38,638 bases of DNA, taken from assembly GCA_022340425.1 (NCBI GenBank), contig JAJDNY010000034.1, positions 1 through 38,638 of the forward strand, read 5' to 3'. This document shows, piece after piece, positions 15,243 to 23,982 of the stretch. How positions within the stretch are numbered: position 1 is the stretch's first letter; every line of letters starts with the position of its first letter. Under the pieces are notes generated by a model. It had not been told where the DNA came from, did not search any database, and was given only the letters and a program-made list of their open reading frames with translations. The position numbers and the translations under genes were made by a program. The stretch comes from Desulfobacteraceae bacterium (GTDB lineage Bacteria > Desulfobacterota > Desulfobacteria > Desulfobacterales > JAABRJ01).

Positions 15243-16970
15243 ATGAAGGTTATTCGAGTTGACATGACCACCCAGACGATCACCGAGGAGGCGCCGCCGG
15301 CCAAGTACGCCGGTCTGGGAGGCCGTGGATTGACCTCCACCCTGATAGACGCCGAGGTGCCGGCCGCCTGCGATCCCCTGGGGCCGGAGAACAAGCTGAT
15401 TTTCGCCCCCGGCTACCTCAGCGGGACCACGCTGATCAACACCAGCCGCTTTTCGGTGGGCGCCAAGAGTCCGCTCACCGGCGGCATCAAGGAAAGCAAC
15501 GTCGGCGGCACCGTGGCCGCCGATCTGGCCCGATTGGGGATCACGGCGGTGGTCGTCGAAGGCCAGGCGCCGGCTGGGGCGCTGTATCTGCTCAAGATCG
15601 ATGCGGCCGCAAACGCGCAGCTGATCGACGCCGCCGCCTACAAGGGGATGCGCACCTACGGACTGGTCAAGGAGCTCAAGGCGGCCCAGGGTGAAAAAAA
15701 CAGCGTGACCGGGATCGGGCCCGCCGGCGAATGCCAGATGGCCATCGCCTCCATCCAAACCACCGATTTTGACGGCCGGCCCTGTCGCGCCGCCGGCCGC
15801 GGCGGGCTGGGGGCGGTCATGGGCGCCAAGGGGCTCAAGGCCCTGGTGGTGGACCAGGGCGGCAAAAACCCGGATCCCCTGGCGGACCCCGAGGCCTTCA
15901 AGGCCTCCGCCAAGGCCTATGCCCAGGCGGTCAAGGCCGACGAGTTCAGCGGCGAGATCCTGCCGGAGCTGGGAACCGCCGTCCTGGTGGGCCCCATCAA
16001 CGAGGCCGGCGCGCTGCCCACCCGCAACGCCACCCAGGGGCAGTTCGAGGGCGCGGAGAAGATCAGCGGTGAAACCCTGGCCCAAACCATCAAGGCCCGT
16101 GGCGGCAAAACCACCCACAAGGGCTGCGCCAACTGCATCATCAACTGTTCCAACGAATATGTGGACAAGGACGGCGGCTACGTGACCTCCTCGCTGGAGT
16201 ACGAAACCATCTGGTCCATGGGAGCCATGATCGGCAATGACGATCTGGACGCCATCGCCCGCCTGGATTTTCTCTGCGACGACATCGGGCTGGACACCAT
16301 CAGCACCGGGGTGGCCGTGGCGGTGGCGATGGATGCGGGCCACAAACCCTTCGGCGACGGCGCCGCCGCCATCGCCATGGTGGAGGAGATCGGCCAGGGG
16401 ACGGAATTCGGCAAGGTCCTCGGCGCCGGCCCGGCGGCGGTGGGCAAGCACTTCAATCACCACCGCGTGCCGGTGATGAAAAACCAGAGCATGGCGGCCT
16501 ACGACCCGCGCGCCCTGCAGGGCATGGCGGTGACCTACGCCACCAGCCCGATGGGCGGCGACCACACCGCCGGCTGGGTGGTGGACAAGAACCTGGAGGC
16601 CTTCGGCGGCACCCTGGACCGCTTTTCGGCCGAAGGCCAGGTGGAGGCCTCGCGCGACACCCAGATCCACATGGCCGCGGTGGACACCATGGGGCTCTGT
16701 GATTTCGCCCAGTCGGGCCTGGCCGCCGAGGGCGGCTTCGACCACTTCATGCGGATGATCAGCGCCAAGCTGGGGCGGCCGTTCGATTCGGCCGACTGGC
16801 AGGCTCTCGGCCGGCGGGTGCTCAAGGCCGAGCGCGACTTCAACCGGCGGGCCGGCTTCACCAACCAGGACGATCGCCTGCCGCGGATGTTCTACGAGGA
16901 GCCACTGCCGCCCCACAACAAGGTCGTGGTGGTCTCCGACGCGCAGATGGACGCGACCTTCGATTTTTGA
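15243..16970 (+). CDS. aor: aldehyde:ferredoxin oxidoreductase (AOR family), copy 2
   Basis: A 575-residue AOR-family tungsten/molybdenum enzyme, divergent from copy 1. The [4Fe-4S] ligands are Cys295, Cys298 and Cys302 (CANCIINC) plus Cys486 in DTMGLCDF, the classic AOR fourth-ligand motif. Pterin-binding motifs include GLGGRGLTSTL, GRGGLGAVMGAKGLKA (185-200) and SPMGGDHTAG (435-444). The start at 15243 follows AAGGAGG at 15231-15237. Its position just after the PatA-type gene suggests that the aldehyde made by that enzyme (4-aminobutanal) is its substrate, producing GABA and reduced ferredoxin. Its stop lies next to a MoaD/ThiS-like gene that could serve cofactor assembly. Confidence 0.92.
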   Translation: MKVIRVDMTTQTITEEAPPAKYAGLGGRGLTSTLIDAEVPAACDPLGPENKLIFAPGYLSGTTLINTSRFSVGAKSPLTGGIKESNVGGTVAADLARLGITAVVVEGQAPAGALYLLKIDAAANAQLIDAAAYKGMRTYGLVKELKAAQGEKNSVTGIGPAGECQMAIASIQTTDFDGRPCRAAGRGGLGAVMGAKGLKALVVDQGGKNPDPLADPEAFKASAKAYAQAVKADEFSGEILPELGTAVLVGPINEAGALPTRNATQGQFEGAEKISGETLAQTIKARGGKTTHKGCANCIINCSNEYVDKDGGYVTSSLEYETIWSMGAMIGNDDLDAIARLDFLCDDIGLDTISTGVAVAVAMDAGHKPFGDGAAAIAMVEEIGQGTEFGKVLGAGPAAVGKHFNHHRVPVMKNQSMAAYDPRALQGMAVTYATSPMGGDHTAGWVVDKNLEAFGGTLDRFSAEGQVEASRDTQIHMAAVDTMGLCDFAQSGLAAEGGFDHFMRMISAKLGRPFDSADWQALGRRVLKAERDFNRRAGFTNQDDRLPRMFYEEPLPPHNKVVVVSDAQMDATFDF

Positions 16971-16981
16971 CGGTGCCCGCG

Positions 16982-17221
16982 ATGGTCGTCCAGGTCACGC
17001 TTTACGGGACGCTGCGCAAGCGCTTTGCGGGCTACGATGCGGCAAACGGCCTCAGCGTCCAGCTCCAGCCGGGGGCCGGGGTGGCCGACCTGATTGCCCG
17101 GCTGGGGCTTGCCGAGGTCCGGCTGGGCTTTATTTCCGTCGACGGCCGGATCGTCCATGGCGACGTGCCGCTGCATGACGGGGACCGGGTGCGCATTTTT
17201 CAGCCGATTTTCGGCGGCTGA
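16982..17221 (+). CDS. MoaD/ThiS-like sulfur carrier protein
   Basis: A 79-residue beta-grasp protein that begins VQVTLYGTLRKRF and ends IFQPIFGG. The terminal Gly-Gly is the site activated by adenylation and thiocarboxylation in MoaD and ThiS. It probably donates sulfur to the dithiolene of molybdopterin, the pterin used in tungsten and molybdenum AOR cofactors. ATG 16982 fits the family's N-terminus. A TTG at 16967 overlapping the AOR stop would add five residues, and no clear ribosome-binding site distinguishes them. Either way translation is probably coupled to the AOR. It may be specialised for this AOR rather than general molybdopterin synthesis, as no MoaE partner lies nearby. Confidence 0.78.
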   Translation: MVVQVTLYGTLRKRFAGYDAANGLSVQLQPGAGVADLIARLGLAEVRLGFISVDGRIVHGDVPLHDGDRVRIFQPIFGG

Positions 17222-17317
17222 CACCGGACGTCGGCATCTGTCGGAGGTTTTTGGGCCTGCGACGCAGGCGAAGGGCGCTGATGATCCGCACCCCAACCGA
17301 CGAGGAGTCCAAAGAAG

Positions 17318-18568
17318 ATGAGCGAGGCATTGAATCCGTTTAAGATCGCCCAGCAGCAGCTGGACGCCGCCGCCGAGCGGCTGGGTTTGGATGCGGCCAC
17401 CCATGAGTTGCTGCGCTGGCCGATGCAGGAGCTCAAGGTGACCCTGCCGGTCCGGATGGACGACGGCAGCACGCGAATTTTTCACGGCTTCCGGGTGGCC
17501 CACAACACGGCCCGCGGGCCGGCCAAGGGGGGCTTGCGCTGGCACCCGGACGAGACCATCGACACGGTGCGCGCCCTGGCGACCTGGATGACCTGGAAAA
17601 CCGCGGTGGTGGACCTGCCCCTGGGCGGGGGCAAGGGCGGGGTGGTGTGCAACCCCAAGGCCTTGTCTGCGGCCGAAAAAGAGCGCCTGGCGCGGGCCTA
17701 TGTGCGGGCCGTGGCCCGTGCGCTGGGCAGCACCCGGGATGTCCCGGCCCCCGACGTCTACACTACCCCCCAGATCATGGCCTGGATGCTGGACGAGTAT
17801 GAAACGATCAGCGGGGAGAAGCAGCCCGGTGTGATCACTGGCAAACCGCTGCCCCTGGGGGGCTCGGCCGGCCGGGAGGACGCCACCGGTCGGGGCGGGG
17901 TCTATGTGCTGCGGGAAGCCGCCAAGGCGCTTTCGATCAACCTGGCGGGGGCCACCCTGGCGATCCAGGGGCTGGGCAACGTGGGCCGGCATGCGGCCCT
18001 TTTGGCGGAATCGATCCTGGGGCTGAAGATCGTGGCCGCGGCCGATGAAACCGGCGGGGTATACAACGCCAGAGGTCTCAACGCCCGGCAGCTGGTGGAT
18101 TACGTCGCCCTCCACGGGGGGGTGGCCGGCTATCCGGAGGGCGATTTTCTGACCAACGAAGAGCTTTTCGCCGTTGAGGCCACCGTCTTGGTGCCCGCGG
18201 CCCTGGAGAGCGTGATCACCGAGAAAAATGCCGACCGGCTGAGATGCCGGCTCTGCCTGGAGCTGGCCAACGGCCCGAGCACCCCGGAGGCCGATCGGAT
18301 CCTGGAGGAGAAGGGTATCAATGTCATCCCCGATTTTCTGGCCAACGCCGGCGGGGTCACGGTGTCCTATTTCGAGCAGGTCCAAAACGCCTACAATTTT
18401 TTCTGGACCCTCAAGGACGTCCACAACCGTTTGGACGACCAGATGACCCAGGCCTTCAACGGGGTCTTCGAGATGCACCGCCGGGAGAAGGTCAATCTGC
18501 GCCAGGCCGCCTATCTCGTGTCGGTGGCGCGGGTGGCCGAGGCGTGCAAACTGCGCGGTTGGGTTTGA
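17318..18568 (+). CDS. gdhA: glutamate dehydrogenase (Glu/Leu/Phe/Val family)
   Basis: A 416-residue NAD(P)-dependent glutamate dehydrogenase of the hexameric, roughly 420-residue class. Substrate and catalytic residues are visible as Lys70 (GPAKGGLR), Lys94 (TWKTAV), Lys106 (PLGGGKGG) and Asp146 (VPAPDVYT). The Rossmann motif GLGNVG is at 218-223. NAD versus NADP preference cannot be read safely. It lies in the patA operon 96 bases after the MoaD-like gene, with GAGGAG upstream of the ATG. The expected role is oxidative deamination of the glutamate formed by the aminotransferases, regenerating 2-oxoglutarate and releasing ammonium. Leucine or another amino acid as substrate is less likely but possible. 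Confidence 0.88.
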   Translation: MSEALNPFKIAQQQLDAAAERLGLDAATHELLRWPMQELKVTLPVRMDDGSTRIFHGFRVAHNTARGPAKGGLRWHPDETIDTVRALATWMTWKTAVVDLPLGGGKGGVVCNPKALSAAEKERLARAYVRAVARALGSTRDVPAPDVYTTPQIMAWMLDEYETISGEKQPGVITGKPLPLGGSAGREDATGRGGVYVLREAAKALSINLAGATLAIQGLGNVGRHAALLAESILGLKIVAAADETGGVYNARGLNARQLVDYVALHGGVAGYPEGDFLTNEELFAVEATVLVPAALESVITEKNADRLRCRLCLELANGPSTPEADRILEEKGINVIPDFLANAGGVTVSYFEQVQNAYNFFWTLKDVHNRLDDQMTQAFNGVFEMHRREKVNLRQAAYLVSVARVAEACKLRGWV

Positions 18569-18660
18569 GCCGGCACCGGGGCCCGGCTGGGTGAAAATGG
18601 ACCGCAGCGGGGGCCGGTGAGCCTCCGCCCGGTGAAGGGGGGCCTCCCATCGAAGCGACC

Positions 18661-20937
18661 GTGCACATCGACATGCTGCATGTCTTTCGCCTGCTGCGCA
18701 AAATGATGCGCTATCCCGACCTGGTGGAAACCATGCGGGAAATTTTTTTAAAGGCCCTCAAGACCAAGGGGGTCGGCCTCCCCGAGGACCTGCCCCGGAC
18801 GGCCCGCACCCAGCTCGCCGCCCAGGCCTGCGAGGTCTCCGCGGCCAATATCCGGGACTACGCCGACCTGCTTGTCTACACGGCCTTTGCCAAAGCCTTC
18901 AACGATCAAGAGGTCGAGGACTACATCAACCTGGCGCGCAAGCAGGACCGGTTTCAGAACCTCAACAAAGTCGTCAACATGGAGGGCACCACCTCCCGCA
19001 AAATCAAGAAGGCCCTCAAGGAGTTCTGTGAAATCCCCATGGGCGACCTCTACATCTCGCCCAGCGAAGCCGAGGGCGTGCGGGTCGCATTGATCAACCA
19101 TTTCATCTCCAACCAACTGCCCTTTATCGGCATCGCCAAAAACCACATCACCATCCGCGACATCGAGGAGCTGGCCGATCGCATCATCTGGAACCGCCGG
19201 CGGCCGGGGAAGATCGGCGGCAAGTCGGCGGGGATGTTTCTGGCCTACAAGATCCTCGTTCCCAAGCTCACCCATGGCGACCCGGAAATCGAAAAGTACG
19301 TCCGCATTCCCGAGAGCTACTACATCAACACCGGCAATTTCAGCGACTTCATCGATTCCAACGAACTCTATCAGTTCCACGCCCAGAAATACAAATCCCG
19401 CGAGGAACTCGAAGAAGGCTGCCAGCAGGTGGCGGCGCTTTTCCGAAACGCCCAGTTCTCGCCGGACGTGGTTGCGGATTTTCGCGAACTGCTGGCGAAG
19501 ATCGGCCCCCACCCCCTGATCCTGCGCTCCTCCAGCCTGCTGGAGGACAACTTCGGCTACGCCTTCTCCGGCAAGTACGACTCGGTCTTCATCACCAACC
19601 AGGGCGATATCGAGACCCGCCTGCAGGAATTCATCTGGGGTCTCAAGCAGGTCCACATGAGCACCTACGGGCCGGCGCCGATCGTCTACCGCCGGGACAA
19701 CAACCTGCTGGACTTCGATGAGAAGATGAGCGTTCTGGTGCAGAAGGTGGTGGGGCGGCGCTTCGGCGACTATTTCTACCCCTTTGCCGCCGGGGTGGCC
19801 TTCTCCTACGGGGCCTACAGCTGGACGCCGCGGATTCGCAAGAAGGACGGGATGATCCGGCTGGTGCACGGGTTGGCCACCCAGGCGGTGGACCGGGTGG
19901 GCGGCGGCTACCCCCGCATGGTGCATCTCAGCCACCCGCAGCTGCGGCCCGAGGTGGAGGCGGCTCAGATCATCAAGTACTCCCAGAAACTGGTGGACGT
20001 TCTCAACCTCGAAACCGGACGGCTGGAATCGATCCCCTTCCAGCGGCTGGCCCGCGAGTCCGGCCACCCGGACCTTTATTTCGCCGTTTCCCTGAACCAG
20101 GAGGGGCACATGGCGGCCCCGCTGTTCAAAGGCCAGCCGATTCCCCCGGAACAGGCCTGCCTGACTTTCGACAACCTCCTGGGAAAAACCGACTTTTGCC
20201 CCCTGATGCGCAAGGTCCTGCGGACGCTTCAGGAGGCCTACGGCCGGCCGGTGGACGTCGAGTTTGTCTGGGACGACGGGCTGCTTTACATCGTCCAGTG
20301 CCGCTCGCTGGCGCTGCACAAGGAAGTGGGGGCGGTGGCGCTGCCCCAGGACCTGGACCCGCAACAGGTGCTCTTCACCAACGAGCAGGTCATGTACAGC
20401 GGGGTGGCGACCCGTATCGCCTACGTCGTCTACGTAGACCCCAAGGCCTACGACCGCCTGGCCAGCACCCAGGAAAAACTCGCCATCGGGCGCGTGGTCA
20501 GCCGTCTCAACCGGCTGCTTCAGGACACCCGCTTCGCGCTTTTGGGGCCGGGCCGCTGGGGCAGCAACGACATCAACCTCGGGGTGCGGGTGGGCTACGG
20601 CGACATCAACCACACCCGTGTCCTGGGGGAGGTCGCCTTCGCGGGCAACGGAAGCACCCCGGAGGTGTCCTATGGGACGCACTTTTTCAACGATCTGGTG
20701 GAGGCCGGCATTCTCTCGGTGGCCATTTTCCCGGACCAGGGCACAACGATTTTCAATGAATCGTTCCTGCAGCGGGCACCCAACCGGCTCAAAACCCTGG
20801 CCCCGGAACTGGCCCAGTACGAGGGGGTGGTGCACGTGATCCATGTGCCCGAGGCCACCGGGGGCTGCCTTTTAAACGTCTATCAGGACGATACCGGGCA
20901 AAGGGGGGTGGGCTGCTTTCAGCCCGCCTCCGATTAG
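18661..20937 (+). CDS. PEP synthase-like protein with a PPDK-type ATP-grasp domain
   Basis: A 758-residue protein. Residues about 181-535 form a pyruvate,phosphate dikinase N-terminal type ATP-binding domain, with GGKSAGMF (186-193), RSSSLLED (289-296), SGKYDSV (303-309) and the closing ATP-grasp strand LYIVQCRSL. The first 180 residues are helical and the last 225 are not recognised. The phosphohistidine swivel domain (TSH motif) and the C-terminal PEP/pyruvate barrel of true PEP synthase are not visible, so PEP synthesis is doubtful. An ATP-dependent phosphotransfer role is more cautious. The start is a GTG with a poor ribosome-binding site; ATG 18673 is an alternative. It is the fifth gene of the patA operon. 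Confidence 0.75.
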   Translation: MHIDMLHVFRLLRKMMRYPDLVETMREIFLKALKTKGVGLPEDLPRTARTQLAAQACEVSAANIRDYADLLVYTAFAKAFNDQEVEDYINLARKQDRFQNLNKVVNMEGTTSRKIKKALKEFCEIPMGDLYISPSEAEGVRVALINHFISNQLPFIGIAKNHITIRDIEELADRIIWNRRRPGKIGGKSAGMFLAYKILVPKLTHGDPEIEKYVRIPESYYINTGNFSDFIDSNELYQFHAQKYKSREELEEGCQQVAALFRNAQFSPDVVADFRELLAKIGPHPLILRSSSLLEDNFGYAFSGKYDSVFITNQGDIETRLQEFIWGLKQVHMSTYGPAPIVYRRDNNLLDFDEKMSVLVQKVVGRRFGDYFYPFAAGVAFSYGAYSWTPRIRKKDGMIRLVHGLATQAVDRVGGGYPRMVHLSHPQLRPEVEAAQIIKYSQKLVDVLNLETGRLESIPFQRLARESGHPDLYFAVSLNQEGHMAAPLFKGQPIPPEQACLTFDNLLGKTDFCPLMRKVLRTLQEAYGRPVDVEFVWDDGLLYIVQCRSLALHKEVGAVALPQDLDPQQVLFTNEQVMYSGVATRIAYVVYVDPKAYDRLASTQEKLAIGRVVSRLNRLLQDTRFALLGPGRWGSNDINLGVRVGYGDINHTRVLGEVAFAGNGSTPEVSYGTHFFNDLVEAGILSVAIFPDQGTTIFNESFLQRAPNRLKTLAPELAQYEGVVHVIHVPEATGGCLLNVYQDDTGQRGVGCFQPASD

Positions 20938-21013
20938 CGTCCGGGGGATCGGCGCCGCTTTACGGGGAGTCGTTCGTTTCTGCAACCGTTTCTGGGATGA
21001 AAGGAGTTCGTGG

Positions 21014-22684
21014 ATGGAAGGAAGCTACCAATACGCCAGCTGGGTCCTGTGGGGGCTGGGCGCCTACATGGCCCTGATGCTCTATATCGGCTGGTACGCC
21101 TCCAAGCGCATCGCCAGCGCCACCGATTTTATCGTCGCCGGCCGGCGCCTGGGGATCGTCTTCGCCACCGGCACCCTGACGGCCACCTGGTTCGGTTCCG
21201 GCACCTGCATGGGCGGTGCGGGAAACGCCTATCTGTGGGGCAACCAGGGGGTTATCTTCGACCCCTGGGGGGCGGCCCTGTGTCTCGTGCTGACCGGCTT
21301 TTTCTTCGCCCGCCTGATGCGCCGGGGCAAGTACCTCACCCTGGTGGATCTTTTCGAAATTCGCTACGGCAGGACCATGGGGCTTCTGGCAACCATCTCC
21401 CTGTGCATTGCGGAGATGGGCTGGGTGGGGGCCCAGCTGGTGGGCTTCGGCACGATCATCCACTACTTCGGCGGCATCCCCCTGGAGGCCGGCATTCTGG
21501 TCTCGACCGTCATCCTGGTGGCCTACACCTACCTGGGCGGGATGTGGTCCGTGACCCTGACCGATGTCTTTCAGATCGTCATTCTCACCGTGGGGATGAT
21601 CGGCATGCTCTATGTGGCCGTGCCCCTGGCCGGCGGCTGGGAGGCCATCTTCTCCAACGACCCCTCCCACAACCTGATGGGCACCAACCAGTGGTCCTTC
21701 ATTCCGACCCCCGAGTCGGCGGCCGACCCGGAGCTCGGCAACGCCGGTTACTTCTACTACACCGGCCACCTGGGGTGGTTCTACTGGCTGGCCGCTTGGC
21801 TGGCCATCGGCTTCGGCAGCATTCCGGCCCAGGACCTGATGCAGCGCGTACTCTCGGCCAAAAACGAAAAGGTGGCCTCGGTCGCATGCTATCTTTCCGG
21901 CCTGATGTACTGCACCATCGGCATGATGCCGGTGATCATCGGTATGGCCTATTTTCACCTCAACCCCGAGCTGGGCATCGATGACGCCATGAACCAGATT
22001 CTGCTGCTGATGGCGGTGGAGCACCTGCACCCCCTGTTTGCAGTGGTTTTCGTGAGCGCCCTGGTGGCGGCCCTGATGAGCTCCTCGGACAGCGCCATCC
22101 TGGCGGCCGCCTCGTGCATCGGCTACAACGGCTACAAGTATTTCAAACCCGAAGCGGACGAGACCCAGACCCTGCGGGCCACCCGCATCGCCATTCCGCT
22201 GGTGACGGTGGCCGCCCTGGTCCTGGCCCTGTATTTCCAGGTGATCTACAATCTCATGGTGATCGCCTGGTCGGTGCTCCTGGTTTCGGTCTTCGCTCCC
22301 TACGCGGCGGCCTTCTTCTGGAAAAAGAGCAACAACACCGGGGCGATCGCCTCCTTCTGCGGGGGCCTGGCGGTCTGGATCGTCATGTATTTCGTGTACC
22401 TGCCGACCACCATCGCGGCCAACACCGACGCGGTGCCGGGCTTCGAGGGCACCGTTTACTTCGAGTGGGCCATGTGGGACGCGCTTTACATCAGCTCGGT
22501 GTGGGCCCTGCTGGGCTCCATCCTGATCCTGGTGGTGGTCTCGCTGGCCACCCAGAAGGTGGACGCGCCCAAACCGCTGCGCGACATGAACGGCGACCTG
22601 CTGCCGGTGCGCAACTGGCGGGGGTTTGGTTTCAAAAAGGACAAGACGCCGGCTCCGGCCGCAGTGGAAGAGGGGGCGGCCTGA
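21014..22684 (+). CDS. sodium:solute symporter (SSS family)
   Basis: A 556-residue polytopic membrane protein with about thirteen hydrophobic helices. SSS-family features include the first-helix region ending in ASATDFIVAGRRLG, TWFGSGTCMGGAG (unwound helix region), the Na-binding helix motif SALVAALMSSSDSAILAAAS (about 350-369) and the DVFQIVILTVGMIG segment. It should import an organic solute with sodium. The patA operon context suggests a polyamine, amino acid or related nitrogen compound, though SSS substrates range widely. AAAGGAG precedes the ATG. The C-terminus is a charged cytoplasmic tail. Confidence 0.9.
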   Translation: MEGSYQYASWVLWGLGAYMALMLYIGWYASKRIASATDFIVAGRRLGIVFATGTLTATWFGSGTCMGGAGNAYLWGNQGVIFDPWGAALCLVLTGFFFARLMRRGKYLTLVDLFEIRYGRTMGLLATISLCIAEMGWVGAQLVGFGTIIHYFGGIPLEAGILVSTVILVAYTYLGGMWSVTLTDVFQIVILTVGMIGMLYVAVPLAGGWEAIFSNDPSHNLMGTNQWSFIPTPESAADPELGNAGYFYYTGHLGWFYWLAAWLAIGFGSIPAQDLMQRVLSAKNEKVASVACYLSGLMYCTIGMMPVIIGMAYFHLNPELGIDDAMNQILLLMAVEHLHPLFAVVFVSALVAALMSSSDSAILAAASCIGYNGYKYFKPEADETQTLRATRIAIPLVTVAALVLALYFQVIYNLMVIAWSVLLVSVFAPYAAAFFWKKSNNTGAIASFCGGLAVWIVMYFVYLPTTIAANTDAVPGFEGTVYFEWAMWDALYISSVWALLGSILILVVVSLATQKVDAPKPLRDMNGDLLPVRNWRGFGFKKDKTPAPAAVEEGAA

Positions 22685-22743
22685 TCCCGCCCCCTGCGGG
22701 GGTGTCGCTGCCGATTTTTCGGCCGACCACAAGGAGGACGAAG

Positions 22744-23136
22744 ATGAACATTCTCGTGGGCTATGACGGGTCAAACGTCGCCAAGGATGCGATTGCCCTG
22801 GCCGAACAGCAGGCCAAGGCCTTCAACGCCAAGGTCTTCATCGTGGCGTCGATGGAGTTTGCGCCCCAGGTGGAACGGCACAAATACGAGGTCTTTCAGG
22901 AGGACCTCAAAGAGGCCAAGGCGCGCTTCGACGCCCTGGGCATCGACTGCCAGACCGAGGTGTCCGTCAAAAGCGACAATGCCGGCGAGGACCTGCTGCA
23001 GCACGCCCGGGATTTGAAGGCCGATCTGATCATCATCGGCGTCAAGCGGCGCTCCAAACTGGAGAAGCTCGTTTTCGGCTCCACCGCCCGCTACGTTATC
23101 ATGGAAGCGCCTTGCCCGGTGCTGACGGTCAAGTAG
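22744..23136 (+). CDS. universal stress protein (UspA family), copy 1
   Basis: A 130-residue single-domain UspA protein. The N-terminal strand and loop ILVGYDGS contain the conserved Asp, and the C-terminal segment GVKRRSKLEKLVFGSTARYVI carries the nucleotide-loop region ending in G-S. The second Gly of the classical G-2X-G-9X-G(S/T) ATP motif is Arg here, so ATP binding is uncertain. The start at 22744 follows AAGGAGG, and an upstream open frame overlapping the symporter is not real. It is the last gene of the patA operon before the terminator. A close paralogue closes the nitrilase operon (32192-32584). Confidence 0.88.
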   Translation: MNILVGYDGSNVAKDAIALAEQQAKAFNAKVFIVASMEFAPQVERHKYEVFQEDLKEAKARFDALGIDCQTEVSVKSDNAGEDLLQHARDLKADLIIIGVKRRSKLEKLVFGSTARYVIMEAPCPVLTVK

Positions 23137-23170
23137 CCGGGGCAGCCTGCCTGGCCCCTCTGCCAAAAAA

Positions 23171-23215
23171 AGCCCTTCGAATCTTGCCTGCGGCGCGGCA
23201 GCGAAGGGCTCTCCC
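23171..23215. terminator. intrinsic terminator, probably bidirectional
   Basis: AGCCCTTCG (23171-23179) pairs perfectly with CGAAGGGCT (23202-23210). An inner TGCC/GGCA pairing lies in the loop. A T-rich tract follows on the plus strand, and a run of seven A precedes it, giving a U-run for leftward transcription. It closes the patA operon and may back up termination of the convergent Lrp gene. Confidence 0.75.
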
Positions 23216-23259
23216 ATTTTTGGGCGGCGCCGGGCCCGGCCGGTTGTTCCTTCTGCGAA

Positions 23260-23282
23260 AAGCCCACATCGCCGGTGGGCTT
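23260..23282 (-). terminator. terminator at the stop codon of the second Lrp gene
   Basis: On the minus strand AAGCCCAC and GTGGGCTT (plus-strand arms 23260-23267 and 23275-23282) form an 8-bp stem with a seven-base loop followed by U residues. The stem begins at the stop codon of the regulator gene. Confidence 0.65.
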
Positions 23283-23737
23283 CACGGCGGGGTTTCCCAA
23301 TCGTAGCGGTTTTTAATCAACTCCAAGCGCATGGAGGTTTTCACGCCGGTGACGCCGTCGATGCGGGTGATGCGGTCCATCAGGGCCCGCAGTTCTTGCT
23401 GGGATTTGAAGCTGAACTCCAGGTCGAAATCCACCGCACCGGTCAGCCGGGCGATGTACCAGATCCCCTGCACCCCTTTGAGGGCCTCGGCCACCTGCTG
23501 CGCTTTTTGAATGTCCACGTGCAGCTTCAGGTTGCCGACGATACCGTAGCCCAGTTTGCTGCGGTTGCCCACCGCCACGATCTGGATGAAATCCTCCGCC
23601 AAGAGGCGCTTGAGACGTTTGCGAACGGTGGTTTCCGAAATGCCCAGCTGCTTGGCAATTTCCGTGTTGGGCAAGCGCCCGTCGGTTTTGAGAAGCTGGA
23701 TGATGCGGGTGTCGGTCTCGTCGATGGGGGGTGACAT
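23282..23737 (-). CDS. Lrp/AsnC-family regulator, copy 2
   Basis: A 151-residue regulator with a winged helix-turn-helix (TDTRIIQLLKTDGRLPNTEIAKQLGISETTVRKRLKRL) and a C-terminal RAM ligand-binding domain. GAGGAG precedes the ATG. It is paralogous to the regulator at 13091-13561, and both end in the related sequence IKNRxDWxT. It is convergent with the patA operon and divergent from the nitrilase operon, across a 391-bp region holding several dyads. It probably responds to an amino acid or amine and controls one or both neighbours. Which one is not shown by the sequence. Confidence 0.9.
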   Translation of the reverse strand: MSPPIDETDTRIIQLLKTDGRLPNTEIAKQLGISETTVRKRLKRLLAEDFIQIVAVGNRSKLGYGIVGNLKLHVDIQKAQQVAEALKGVQGIWYIARLTGAVDFDLEFSFKSQQELRALMDRITRIDGVTGVKTSMRLELIKNRYDWETPP

Positions 23738-23884
23738 AAACGCTCCTCACGGGGGTGGCATTCTGTGTGGTCTTTTACCGCTGCAGCCATGGGGGACCCG
23801 GTCGCCGGCAGAGGGCGTAGCGGGTCCATGGCAACTGGGTTTTTAACATAGGGCGGACGGTGAGGCAAACGAACAAGGGAAGAT

Positions 23885-23900
23885 TTTACAAAAATGTAAA
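23885..23900. promoter_or_regulatory. TTTACA-N4-TGTAAA dyad
   Basis: A perfect 6-bp inverted repeat spaced by four A residues. It lies about 150 bases upstream of the Lrp copy 2 start codon and is a plausible operator for the divergent region. The binding protein is unknown. Confidence 0.4.
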
Positions 23901-23934
23901 CGAAATCGGTATTAATTTTTCAAAAAATTTTGCT

Positions 23935-23965
23935 GATTCGTTTTAAATCTATTGACAATCGAATC
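23935..23965. promoter_or_regulatory. GATTCG/CGAATC dyad overlapping the nitrilase promoter
   Basis: GATTCG (23935-23940) and CGAATC (23960-23965) are perfect inverted repeats with a 19-base AT-rich centre. The right arm lies just after the -35 box of the candidate promoter. A bound protein, possibly Lrp copy 2, could block or position RNA polymerase. Confidence 0.45.
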
Positions 23966-23982
23966 AAAATGACCTCTATCAT
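23952..23982 (+). promoter_or_regulatory. candidate sigma-70 promoter of the nitrilase-ABC operon
   Basis: A consensus TTGACA (23952-23957) is followed after 19 bases by TATCAT (23977-23982). The spacing is two longer than ideal. It points toward the nitrilase gene about 145 bases downstream. Confidence 0.5.

Noticed and set aside
18748-20844. Very long open frame on the minus strand opposite the PEP synthase-like gene
   Set aside because: It is an antisense shadow produced by GC-rich codon bias and shows no motifs; the plus-strand gene has clear ATP-grasp motifs.
20960-22774. Long minus-strand frame opposite the symporter gene
   Set aside because: His/Gly/Gln-rich composition is typical of antisense to a GC-rich membrane protein gene; no domain is visible.
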